This document shows, one piece after another, positions 50,801 to 61,898 of a stretch of DNA of 64,000 nucleotides (positions are counted from its first letter, which is position 1; each line of letters begins with the position of its first letter). A program made the position numbers and the translations under genes. The stretch comes from Pisaster brevispinus (Eukaryota > Echinodermata > Asteroidea > Forcipulatida > Asteriidae): positions 22,576,527 to 22,640,526 of the forward strand of contig JAMKCF010000004.1 in NCBI GenBank assembly GCA_023634235.1, written 5' to 3'. A model generated the notes under the pieces. It worked only from the letters and a program-made list of their open reading frames with translations, made no database searches and had not been told where the DNA came from.

Positions 50801-53800
50801 TAAAACTTGTGAAGATACAGTATTATTCTGAGGCTGATTTGACCGTCCTTACTTTGTCTTTGTCTCTTTGACAGCTCTGTGTACAAAAATCTCACTGGGG
50901 ATGCTTTTAAGGAGCGTTCGGAGTAGCCCCACCTGCTGGTCATTTCCGGTATGAAGCTTGCCGTCCGGGTCGCTAAAATTTTGATTTTCGGATGCAGGGA
51001 TATCCAAGGCAGACTCAGGTACAAATGTTGTCTCTCTAGCATTTCTAGTTCATGAGTTATTCCCAACCTTACCTCAGAAATTATTCCGGACCTTTTTGTA
51101 CCGGCTTTTTCTCACTGGCGATGACGTAGGCATGTAATACAGTGGAGTTTCGGGCAGCCCTACTTCCAGGAGGCTGGCCTCGCTTACAAAACCCTGATCT
51201 TAACGAAACTCACGGTAGAGAGAGCCCTTAAAACGGGCTTTCCAATGGTGTAAAACTTGTGAAGATCCAGTATTTTTCTGAGGCTGATTTGACCGTCCTT
51301 ACTTTGTCTTTGTTTCTTTGACAGCTCTGTGTACAAAAATCCCATTGGGGATGCTTTTGAGGAGCGTTCGGAGTAGCCCCACCTGCTGGTCATTTCCGGT
51401 ATGAAGTTTGCCCTCCGGGTCGCTCAAAATTTGATTTTCGGATGCAGGGATATCCAAGGCAGACTCAGGTACAAATTTTGTTTCTCTAGCATTTCTAGTT
51501 CATGAGTTATTCCCAACCTTAGCTCAGAAATTATTCCGGACCTTTTTGTGCCGGCTTTTTCTCACTGGCGATGACGTAGGCATGTAATACAGTGGAGTTT
51601 CGGGCAGCCCTTCTTCCAGGAGGCTGGCCTCGTCTACAAAACCCTGATCTTAACGAAACTCACGGTAGAGTGAGCCCTTAAAACGGGTTTTCCAATGGTG
51701 TAAAACTTGTGAAGATCCAGTATTATTCTGAGGCTGATTTGACCGTCCTTACTTTGTCTTTGTCTCTTTGACAGCTCTGTGTACAAAAATCCCATTGGGG
51801 ATGCTTTTGAGGAGCGTTCGGAGTAGCCCCACCTGCTGGTCATGTCCGGTATGAAGCTTGCCGTCCGGGTCGCTAAAATTTTGATTTTCGGATGCAGGGA
51901 TATCCAAGGCAGACTCAGGTACAAATGTTGTCTCTCTAGCATTTCTAGTTCATGAGTCATTCCCAACCTTAGCTGAGAAATTTTTCCGGACCTTTTTGTG
52001 CCGGCTTTTTCTCACTGGCGATGACGTAGGCATGTAATACAGTGGAGTTTCGGGCAGCCCTACTTCCAGGAGGCTGGCCTCGTCTACAAAACCCTGATCT
52101 TAACGAAACTCACGGTAGAGAGAGCCCTTAAAACGGGCTTTCCAATGGTGTAAAACTTGTGAAGATCCAGTATTTTTCTGAGGCTGATTTGACCGTCCTT
52201 ACTTTGTCTTTGTTTCTTTGAAAGCTCTGTGTACAAAAATCCCATTGGGGATGCTTTTGAGGAGCGTTCGGAGTAGCCCCACCTGCTGGTCATTTCCGGT
52301 ATGAAGCTTGCCCTCCGGGTCGCTCAAAGTTTGATTTTCGGATGCAGGGATATCCAAGGCAGACTCAGGTACAAATTTTGTTTCTCTAGCATTTCTAGTT
52401 CATGAGTTATTCCCAACCTTAGCTCAGAAATTATTCCGGACCTTTTTGTGCCGGCTTTTTCTCACTGGTGATGACGTAGGCATGTAATACAGTGGAGTTT
52501 CGGGCAGCCCTACTTCCAGGAGGCTGGCCTCGTCTACAAAACCCTGATCTTAACGAAACTCACGGTAGAGTGAGCCCTTAAAACGGGTTTTCCAATGGTG
52601 TAAAACTTGTGAAGATCCAGTATTATTCTGAGGCTGATTTGACCGTCCTTACTTTGTCTTTGTCTCTTTGACAGCTCTGTGTACAAAAATCCCATTCGGG
52701 ATGCTTTTGAGGAGCGTTCGGAGTAGCCCCACCTGCTGGTCATTTCCGGTATGAAGCTTGCCCTCCGGGTCGCTCAAAGTTTGATTTTCGGATGCAGGGA
52801 TATCCAAGGCAGACTCAGGTACAAATTATGTTTCTCTAGCATTTCTAGTTTATGAGTTATTCCCAACCTTACCTCAGAAATTATTCCGGACCTTTTTGTG
52901 CCGGCTTTTTCTAACTGGTGATGACGTAGGCATGTTATACAGTGGAGTTTTGGGCAGCCCTTCTTCCAGGAGGCTGGCCTCGCTTACAAAAACTTGATCT
53001 TAACGAAATTCACTGTAGAGAGATCCCTTAACGCGGGCTTTCCAGTGGTGTAAAACTTGTGAAGATCCAGTTCTATTCTGAGGCTGATTTGACCGTCCTT
53101 ACTTTGTCTTTGTTTCTTTGACAGCTCTGTGTACAAAAATCTCATTGGGGATGCTTTTGAGGAGCGTTCGGAGTAGCCCCACCTGCTGGTCATTTCCGGT
53201 ATGAAGCTTGCCGTCCGGGTCGCTCAAAGTTTGATTTTCGGATGCAGGGATATCCAAGGCAGACTCAGGTACAAATTTTGTCTCTCTAGCATTTCTAGTT
53301 CATGAGTTATTCCCAACCTTAGCTCAGAAATTATTCCGGACCTTTTTGTGCCGGCTTTTTCTCACTGGCGATGACGTAGGCATGTAATACAGTGGAGTTT
53401 CGGGCAGCCCTTCTTCCAGAAGGCTGGCCTCGTCTACAAAACCCTGATCTTAACGAAACTCACGGTAGAGAGAGCCCTTAAAACGGGCTTTCCAATGGTG
53501 TAAAACTTGTGAAGATCCAGTATTTTTCTGAGGCTGATTTGACCGTCCTTACTTTGTCTTTGTTTCTTTGACAGCTCTGTGTACAAAAATCCCATTGGGG
53601 ATGCTTTTGAGGAGAGTTCGGAGTAACCCCTACCTTAGCTCAGAAATTATTCCGGACCTTTTTGTGCCGGCTTTTTCTCACTGGTGATGACGTAGGCATG
53701 TAATACAGTGGAGTTTCGGGCAGCCCTACTTCCAGGAGGCTGGCCTCGTCTACAAAACCCTGATCTTAACGAAACTCACGGTAGAGTGAGCCCTCAAAAC

Positions 53801-53990
53801 GGGCTTTCCAATGGTGTAAAACTTGTGAAGATCCAGTATTATTCTGAGGCTGATTTGACCGTCCTTACTTTGTCTTTGTTTCTTTGACAGCTCTGTGTAC
53901 AAAAATCCCATTGGGGATGCTTTTGAGGAGCGTTCGGAGTAGCCCCACCTGCTGGTCATTTCCGGTATGAAGCTTGCCCTCCGGGTCGCT
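47856..53990. repeat. Satellite monomers with 1,801-, 1,351- and 900-bp local repeats
   Basis: Monomers of block-B type recur at 1,801 bp (47,021 and 48,822) and then at 1,351 bp (48,822 and 50,173; 49,383 and 50,734; 49,833 and 51,184). From about 51,600 a two-monomer (about 900-bp) alternation with GTAGAGTGAGCCC appears. At 53,630 about 135 bp is missing, so GGAGTAACCCC is joined to TACCTTAGCTCAG. One CAG of the pyrimidine motif is mutated to AAG near 52,221. Confidence 0.8.
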
Positions 53991-56900
53991 AAAAATTTAA
54001 TTTTCGGATGCAGGGATATCCAAGGCAGACTCAGGTACAAATTTTGTCTCTCTAGCATTTCTACTTCATGAGTCATTCCCAACCTTAGCTCAGAAATTTG
54101 TCCGGACCTTTTTGTGCCGGCTTTTTTTACTGGCGATGACGTAAGCATGTCATACAGTGGAGTTACGGGCAGCCTTACTTCCAGGAGGCTGGCCTCGTCT
54201 ACAAAATGTTGATCTTAACGAAACTCACGTTAGAGAGAGCCTTTAAAACGGGCTTTCCAATGGTGTAAAACTTGTGCAAATCCAGTATTTTTCTGAGGCT
54301 GATTTGACCGTCCTTACTTTGTCTTTGTTTCTTTGACAGCTCTGTGTACAAAAATCCCATTGGGGATGCTTTTGAGGAGCGTTCGGAGTAGCCCCACCTG
54401 CTGGTCATTTCCGGTATGAAGCTTGCCGTCCGGGTCGCTCAAAGTTTGATTTTCGGATGCAGGGATATCCAAGGCAGACTCAGGTACAAATTTTGTCTCT
54501 CTAGCATTTCTAGTTCATGAGTCATTCCCAACCTTAGCTCAGAAATTTTTCCGGACCTTTTTGTGCCGGCTTTTTCTCACTGGCGATGACGTAAGCATGT
54601 CATACAGTGGAGTTACGGGCAGCCTTACTTCCAGGAGGCTGGCCTCATCTACAAAACCCTGATCTTAACGAAACTCACGTTAGAGAGAGCCTTTAAAACG
54701 GGCTTTCCAATGGTGTAAAACTTGTGAAAATCCAGTATTATTCTGAGGCTGATTTGACCGTCCTTACTTTGTCTTTGTTTCTTTGACAGCTCTGTGTACA
54801 AAAATCCCATTGGGGATGCTTTTGAGGAGCGTTCGGAGTAGCCCCACCTGCTGGTCATTTCCGGTATGAAGCTTGCCGTCCGGGTCGCTCAAAGTTTGAT
54901 TTTCGGATGCAGGGATATCCAAGGCAGACTCAGGTACAAATGTTGTCTCTCTAGCATTTCTAGTTCATGAGTTATTCCCAACCTTAGCTCAGAAATTATT
55001 CCGGACCTTTTTGTGCCGGCTTTTTCTCACTGGCGATGACGTAGGCATGTAATACAGTGGAGTTTCGGGTAGCCCTACTTCCAGGAGGCTGGCCTCGTCT
55101 ACAAAACCCTGATCTTAACGAAACTCACGGTAGAGAGAGCCCTTAAAACGGGCTTTCCAATGGTGTAAAACTTGTGAAGATCCAGTATTATTCTGAGGCT
55201 GATTTGACCGTCCTTACTTTGTCTTTGTTTCTTTGACAGCTCTGTGTACAAAAATCCCATTGGGGATGCTTTTGAGGAGCGTTCGGAGTAGCCCCAACTG
55301 CTGGTCGTTTCCGACATGAAGCTTGTCCTCCGGGTCGCTCAAAGTTTGATTTTCAGATGCAGGGATATCCAAGGCAGACTCGGGTACAAATTTTGTCTCT
55401 CTAGCATTTCTAGTTCATGAGTTATTCCCAACCATAGCTCAGAAATTATTCCGGACCTTTTTGTGCCGGCTTTTTCTCACTGTCGATGACGTAGGCATGT
55501 AATACAGTGGAGTTTTGGGCAGCCCTACTTCCAGGAGGCTGGCTTCGCCTACAAATTCTTGATCTTAACGAAACTCACGGTAGAGAGAGCCCTTGAGAGG
55601 GGCTTTCTAATAGTGTAAAACTTGTGAAGATCCAGTATTATTCTGAGTCTGATTTGACCGTCCTTACTTTGTCTTTGTTTCTTTGACATCTCTGTGTACA
55701 AAAATCCCATTGGGATGCTTTTGAGGAGCGTTCGGAGTAGCCCCACCTGCTGGTCATTTCCGGTATGAAGCTTGCCCTCCGGGTCGCAAAAAAATTGATT
55801 TTCGGATGCAGGGATATCCAAGGCAGACTCAGGTACAAATTTTGTCTCTCTAGCAATTCTACTTCATGAGTTATTCCCAACCTTAGCTCATAAATTATTC
55901 CGGACCTTTTTGTGCCGGCTTTTTCTCACTGGCGATGACGTAAGCATGTCATACAGTGGAGTTACGGGCAGCCTTACTTCCAGGAGGCTGGCCTTGTCTA
56001 CAAAATGTTGATCTTAACGAAACTCACGTTAGAGAGAGCCTTTAAAACGGGCTTTCCAATGGTGTAAAACTTGTGAAAATCCAGTATTATTCTGAGGCTG
56101 ATTTGACCGTCCTTACTTTGTCTTTGTTTCTTTGACAGCTCTGTGTACAAAAATCCCATTGGGGATGCTTTTGAGGAGCGTTCGGAGTAGCCCCACCTGC
56201 TGGTCATTTCCGGTATGAAGCTTGCCGTCCGGGTCGCTCAAAGTTTGATTTTCGGATGCAGGGATATCCAAGGCAGACTCAGGTACAAATGTTGTCTCTC
56301 TAGCATTTCTAGTTCATGAGTTATTCCCAACCTTAGCTCAGAAATTATTCCGGACCTTTTTGTGCCGGCTTTTTCTCACTGGCGATGACGTAGGCATGTA
56401 ATACAGTGGAGTTTCGGGTAGCCCTACTTCCAGGAGGCTGGCCTCGTCTACAAAACCCTGATCTTAACGAAACTCACGGTAGAGAGAGCCCTTAAAACGG
56501 GCTTTCCAATGGTGTAAAACTTGTGAAGATCCAGTATTATTCTGAGGCTGATTTGACCGTCCTTACTTTGTCTTTGTTTCTTTGACAGCTCTGTGTACAA
56601 AAATCCCATTGGGGATGCTTTTGAGGAGCGTTCGGAGTAGCCCCACCTGCTGGTCATTTCCAGTATGAAGCTTGTCAACCGGGTCGCTTAAAGGTTGATT
56701 TTCGGATGCAGGGATATCCAAGGCAGACTCCGGTACACATTTTGTCTCTCTAGCATTTCTACTCCATTAGTTATTCCCAACCTTTAGCTCAGAAATTATT
56801 CCAGACCGTTTTGTGCCGGCTTTTTCTCACTGGCGATTACGTAGGCATGTAATACAGTGGAGTTTCGGGCAGCCCTACTTGCAGGAGGCTGGCCTCGTCT

Positions 56901-59100
56901 ACAAAACCCTGATCTTAACGAAACTCACGGTAGAGAGAGCCCTTGAGACGGGCTTTTTAATAGTGTAAAACTTGTGAAGATCCAGTATTATTCTGAGGCT
57001 GATTTGACCGTCCTTACTTTGTCTTTGTTTCTTTGACAGCTCTGTGTACAAAAATCCCATTGGGGATGCTTTTGAGGAGCGTTCGGAGTAGCCCCACCTG
57101 CTGGTCATTTCCGGTATGAAGCTTGCCCTCCGGGTCGCTAAAAATTAAATTTTCGGATGCAGGGATATCCAAGGCAGACTCAGGTACAAATTTTGTCTCT
57201 CTAGCATTTCTAGTTCATGAGTTAATCCCAACCTTATCTCAGAAATTATTCCGGACCTTTTGGTGCCGGCTTTTTCTCACTGCCGATTACGTAAGCATGT
57301 CATACAGTGGAGTTACGGGCAGCCTACTTCCAGGAGGCTGGCCTCGTCTAAAAAATTTTGATCTTAACGAAACCCACGGTTGAGAGAGCCTTTAAAACGG
57401 GCTTTCCAATGGTGTAAAACTTGTGAAGATCCAGTATTATTCTGAGGCTGATTTGACCGTCCTTACTTTGTCTTTGTTTCTTTGACAGCTCTGTGTACCA
57501 AAATCCCTTTGGGGATGCTTTTGAGGAGCGTTCGGAGAAGCCCCACCTGCTGGTCATTTCCGGTATGAAGCTTTCCTCCGGGTCGCTAAAAGATTGATTT
57601 TCGGATGCAGGGATTTCCAAGGCAGACTCAGGTAAAAATTTTGTCTCTCTAGCATTTCTAGTTCATGAGTTATTCCCAACCTTAGCTCAGAAATTATTCC
57701 TGACCTTTTTGTGCCGGCTTTTTCTCACTGGCGATGACGTAGGCATGTCATACGTGGAGTTTCGGGCAGCCCTTCTTCCAGGAGGCTGGCCTCGCCTACA
57801 AAATCCTGATCCTAACGAAACTCATGGTAGAGAGAGTCTTTGAAACGGGCTTTCCAATGGAGTAAAACTTGTGAAGATGCAGTATTATTCTGAGGCTGAT
57901 TTGACCGTCCTTACTTTGTCTTTGTTTCTTTGACAGCTCTGGTACAAAAATCCCACTGGGGATGCTTTTGAGGAGCGTTCGGAGTAGCCCCACCTGCTGG
58001 TCATTTCCGGTATGAAGCTTGCCATCCGGGTCGCTAAAAAGTTGATTTTCGGATGCAGGGATATCCAAGGCAGACTCGGGTACAAATTTTGTCTCTCTAG
58101 CATTTCTAGTTCATGAGTTATTCCCAACCTTAGCTCAGAAATTATTCCGGACCTTTTTGTGCCGGCTTTTTCTCACTGGCGATGACGTAGGCACGTAATA
58201 CAGTGGAGTTTTGGGCAGCCCTACTTCCACGAGGCTGGCCTCGTCTACAAAATCGTGATGTTAACGAAACTTACGGCAAAGAGAGTTTTTGAAACGGGCT
58301 TTCCAATGGTGTAAAACTTGTGAAAATCCAGTATTATTCTGAGGCTGATTTGACCGTCCTTACTTTGTCTTTGTTTCTTTGACAGCTCTGTGTACAAAAA
58401 TCCCAATGGGGATGCTTTTGAGGAGCGTTCGGAGTAGCCCCAACTGCTGGTCGTTTCCGACATGAAGCTTGTCCTCCGGGTCGCTCAAAGTTTGATTTTC
58501 AGATGCAGGGATATCCAAGGCAGACTCGGGTACAAATTTTGTCTCTCTAGCATTTCTAGTTCATGAGTTATTCCCAACCTTAGCTCAGAAATTATTCCGG
58601 ACCTTTTTGTGCCGGCTTTTTCTCACTGTCGATGACGTAGGCATGTAATACAGTGGAGTTTTGGGCAGCCCTACTTCCAGGAGGCTGGCTTCGCCTACAA
58701 ATTCTTGATCTTAACGAAACTCACGGTAGAGAGAGCCCTTGAGAGGGGCTTTCTAATAGTGTAAAACTTGTGAAGATCCAGTTCTATTCTGAGGCCGATT
58801 TGACCGCCCTTACTTTGTCTTTGTTTCTTTGACATCTCTGTGTACAAAAATCCCAATTTAGATGCTTTTGAGGAGCGTTCGGAGTAGCCCCACCTGCTGG
58901 TCATTTCCGGTATAAGCTTGCCCTCCGGGACCCTAAAAGTTTGATTTCGGATGCAGGGATATCCAAGGCAACACAGGTACAAATTTAGTCTCTCTAGCAT
59001 TTCTAGTTCATGAGTTTTTCCCAACCTTAGCTCAGAATTGTTTCCGGACCTATTTGTGCCGGCTTTTTCTCACTGGCGATGACGTAGGCATGTTCTATCT
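53991..59100. repeat. Divergent distal satellite monomers
   Basis: The period is still near 450 bp but with more private substitutions and small indels (CTTTTTTTACTGG near 54,122, GCCTACTTCC near 57,322, TCATACGTGG near 57,748, AAGGCAACACAGG near 58,966). Some longer-range duplication survives: 55,300-55,850 resembles 58,450-58,990 at an offset of 3,146 bp, sharing CGTTTCCGACATGAAGC and CACTGTCGATGACG. Homogenisation appears weaker than in the domains to the left. Confidence 0.85.
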
Positions 59101-60760
59101 CTTGCCGTTGGTTTCGCCTACATAATCGTTTGGATTTCAAAATTAATACGAGGTGGGAGCCCTTGAAATTGGCTTTCTAATGGTATAAAACTTTTGCAAT
59201 TTAAGCATTATTCTGAGGGTGATGTGTCCGTCCTTACTTTTTCTTTTTTTTTTTGGCTGCTCTGTGTACAAAAATCCCGTTAAAGATGCTTTTGAGGAGC
59301 GTTTGTAGTATCCCCACATGCCGGTCTTTTCCGGTCTGAAGATGGCGGAAAGTGGCCTTAAAAGTCAAATTTGTGGATGCAGGAATATGTAAGATAGAGC
59401 CAAGTCCTTATTTTGTCTCTCGAGCTTGCTTAGTTCAGAAGTTATTGTCAACCATACCACAGAATTTATTTCAAACTATTATTCGGCCGAAATTTCCTGC
59501 TTGTGTTATGTACAGCCCGGGATTGTTAATTTGTGGTGGTAGTAGCTCTACTCTCTTGCCGCTGGTTTCTTCTGTAGAGTCGTTTGGAACACAAATGTAA
59601 TACGAGGTGAGGGAATTTGAAATGGGCTTTTAAACGGTAGAAAACTTGTGCAAATCAAGCTTATTCTGAAGGTGATATGTCGGTCCTTACTTGACTTTTT
59701 GGCCGCTCTGTGTCCAAAAAACCCGTTCAAGATGCTTTTAAGAAGCGTTTGGAGTATCTCCATATGCTTGTCTGTTCCATTCTTAAGATGGCGCAATGTT
59801 GCCCTAAAAGTCTGATTTTTTGATGCAGGGATATGTAAGGAATAGCCAGGTCCTAATTGCGTTTCTCTAGCTTGCTTAGTTCGGAAGTTATTATGAAACA
59901 TATCGCTTTAAACTTATATTCGGCTAGAAATTTACTGCTTGTGTAATTGGCAGTCCGGGATTATAATTTGGTGGTGGTAGCAGCCCTACTCTCTTGCCGC
60001 TTGTTTCGCCTGTAAAATCGTTGCAGACACAAATTTAACATGAGGAGATAGCCCTTGAGATGGGGTTTCAAATGGTATAAAACTTGTTCAAATGAAGCAT
60101 CATGCTGACGGTGATTTTTCCGTTCTTACTTTGTACTGTGTACTAAAATCCCTCTTGAAGATGCTGTTGAGGGGCGTTTTTAGTATCCCCACATGCGCAT
60201 AGTGGCCATAAAAGTCAAATTTTTCGATGCAGGGATGTGTAAGGCAGAGCCTGGTTCAAATTGCATTTCTTTAGCATGCTTAGTTCAGGAGTCCTTGTGA
60301 AATATCTCGCAGATTTTATTTCAAGCTTTTATTTGACCGGAAGTTTGTTGCTATTGTTTGTACTCAGCCCCGGGCTGTAATTTTGATGCCGCTAGTAGCC
60401 GTTCGCTCTTGCCGCTGATTTCGCCTACAAAATCTTCGCAGACACAAAACTAGGACGAGGAGAGAGTCCCTGAGATGTGCTTTCCAATTATCAAAACTTG
60501 TGCAAATCCAGCAGTTTTGAGGGTGAATGTTCGTCTTTTCGTTGTCCTTTTGACAGCTCTGTGTACAAAAATACCATTGATGATGCTTTTGAGAAGCGTT
60601 TCGAGTATCCCCACATGCTTATCGAAATTACTGCAGAATGTATTTCAAACCATTATTCTACCAGACATTTCTTGCTGGTGTTTATACGCTTCTCCAGTCA
60701 GTTAGACTGATGGTTGGGTAGCCCTTGTCCATTGCCGCTCGCCTCGCCTACAAAATTGTC
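59101..60760. repeat. Degenerate array edge (about four eroded monomers)
   Basis: Landmarks are still found in order but heavily mutated. The GATGCTTTTGAGGAGCG landmark falls at 58,861, 59,285, 59,731, 60,160 and 60,582, so the spacing has shrunk to 446-422 bp. These copies share TATCCCCA(C/T)ATGC-like sequence where the inner array has TAGCCCCACCTGC. They also share GGTGGTAGTAGC-type insertions absent from the inner monomers. The last recognisable piece is GCCTCGCCTACAAAAT at about 60,740-60,757. A short plus-strand frame is open in the last copy (see findings), but I do not call a gene. Confidence 0.85.
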
Positions 60761-60960
60761 ACAGCGGGTAATTGTGTTAGTGATCCTGCCGGCCGGCCAC
60801 ACACCGGAAAAAAATTATGAGCGTGCATCAGTTACGCGCGCGTGTGACACAAATAGGTGGTGCGCGTTCAGCGCGTGCGCGTACATTATGTTCCTCAAAC
60901 TTGTGTGCCCCCGTCACAGAACAAGACAACAATAGTGTGCGTGTGTACGTGTCTTTTTAA
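60761..60960. other. CpG-rich alternating purine/pyrimidine boundary DNA
   Basis: Directly outside the array lie GGCCGGCC, ACGCGCGCGTGTG (60,834-60,846), TGCGCGTTCAGCGCGTGCG (from 60,861) and GTGTGCGTGTGTACGTGTC (from 60,935). Such alternating CG/CA tracts are the classic kind that can adopt Z-DNA. I see no gene here; a short plus-strand frame from 60,714 has no support beyond being open. Confidence 0.6.
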
Positions 60961-61898
60961 AATATTATTTTGAGTTGTTGTTTTTATTGCCATGGACAAG
61001 TTTTTTTCTTGGACGAGACAGCTGACAGTGGAAATTGTTCCCTGTGTCTACCTTCATCTACGTACATTGTAAGTTTTATTTGGTATAAGTATAGATTAAT
61101 CACAGTTAGATTCATTGATGAATGATTATTCATTTAGTTTGTATCATCATTATTGAAGGAATAATTTGATAGTTCCAGAGTATAGTAATCAGCTTATTAG
61201 TGTTTTCTTCGTAAATATTTTATTATATATTAATTTATTTTAATTTAATTTGATTATTACTTTCTGGACGAAGACACGTTCAGTTTCTGTTTTCGTTATT
61301 TTTCTGATTAAATCTTCCTTGTATTAAGTTGACGTGTCCCAATTGTCTCATTTGACGCCCCATCACATAGATAAGACTATCATTTAGGTTGACAATACAC
61401 TAGTTCTTTGTGGCTTGTTTTACTTGCTTCATCCATATCACGTCATGCCAATCTCCTTTTAACAAAAATATTTCCCAACATTTTCTGCCAAGTGTATTGC
61501 ATTAGAACCACTCAAAATCAATTTAATTTAGAGAGAGCCAGTTCGACATTCGTGAAATACGGTATAAGTTCCTCGACATCTTGTGATGTCAGTATCATTA
61601 ACTAGAGACAGAGCTAATATTTTTTTTTCTGAAACACAAGTAACACAACCTGTAGGTCTAACTTAAAGACGGAAAAAAGCATTAAAGAAGACGATCAGTT
61701 TGCTCAAGAGTTTCAAGGAAAGTATTTCATGTTTTCTTTTACTTAGGCAAATGGGTGTTTCCTGAGTGATAACGACCTGTGCAATAGAAGAGACACATCG
61801 AGTTTGTGACGCCACAACGTTTTCAGAAGAGCTTTATCTCTAGCTAAGAAGTTACCAACTTTGCAGTAAACCGGCCTGACCGTTGAGATCGGTTGAAG
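60961..61898 (+). other. AT-rich upstream region and probable 5' leader
   Basis: No reading frame worth calling. The most AT-rich part is about 61,200-61,260. A candidate splice acceptor, TTTTCTTTTACTTAG before GCAAATG, ends at 61,746, and a second, weaker one (CGTTTTCAG) ends at 61,826. Either could join an upstream leader exon to the coding exon, but no matching donor can be assigned. An in-frame TGA at 61,884-61,886 closes the frame just before the ATG. I find no convincing TATA box at a sensible distance. Confidence 0.4.

Larger units (their letters stand above)
1..60760. repeat. Satellite array, ~450-bp monomer, roughly 130 copies
   Basis: Head-to-tail tandem repeat. Using the landmark GGCAGACTCAGG as phase zero, copies start at 1, 450, 900 and then every 450 bp to 6,750, with later spacings of 448-451 bp. 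Shorter spacings mark deletions, for example 414 bp at 7,649-8,063 and 9,412-9,826. Every monomer carries the same ordered landmarks: a TGATGACGTAGG motif, TTTCGGGCAGCCC, CTTAACGAAA, a pyrimidine-rich TTTCTTTGACAG, GAGGAGCGTTCGGAGTAG and ATGCAGGGATATCC. The array is open at the left edge of the window and decays at the right. It is interrupted once by a transposon and contains two inverted copies. Monomer families differ by linked point variants that define higher-order repeats. I do not recognise the family by name. A centromeric, pericentromeric or other heterochromatic location is possible but cannot be shown from sequence alone. Confidence 0.97.

Noticed and set aside
1..59100. Dozens of 61-132-codon open frames on both strands, repeated every 450 bp
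   Set aside because: They recur because the satellite recurs, overlap on both strands, differ in length whenever a monomer has a small indel, and show many amino-acid-changing variants. None is supported as a gene.
59548..59901. 117-codon minus-strand frame in a degenerate monomer
   Set aside because: It aligns loosely with the minus-strand frame of inner monomers but shifts between frames, so it is a chance opening in a decaying copy.
1..60760. CRISPR array or bacterial repeat system
   Set aside because: The repeat unit is the whole 450-bp monomer with no alternating short repeats and unique spacers, and the context is eukaryotic.
60714..60935. 73-codon plus-strand frame across the array boundary
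   Set aside because: It spans the end of the satellite and the CpG-rich tract with no similarity, no good start context and no support.
61408..61605. 65-codon plus-strand frame upstream of the gene
   Set aside because: Short, in AT-rich DNA, with composition typical of chance. It might be leader sequence but nothing marks it as coding.
61893..61898. Earlier TTG start for the 517-residue gene
   Set aside because: A TTG start is unlikely in a eukaryotic nuclear gene. The ATG two codons later has a strong Kozak context.
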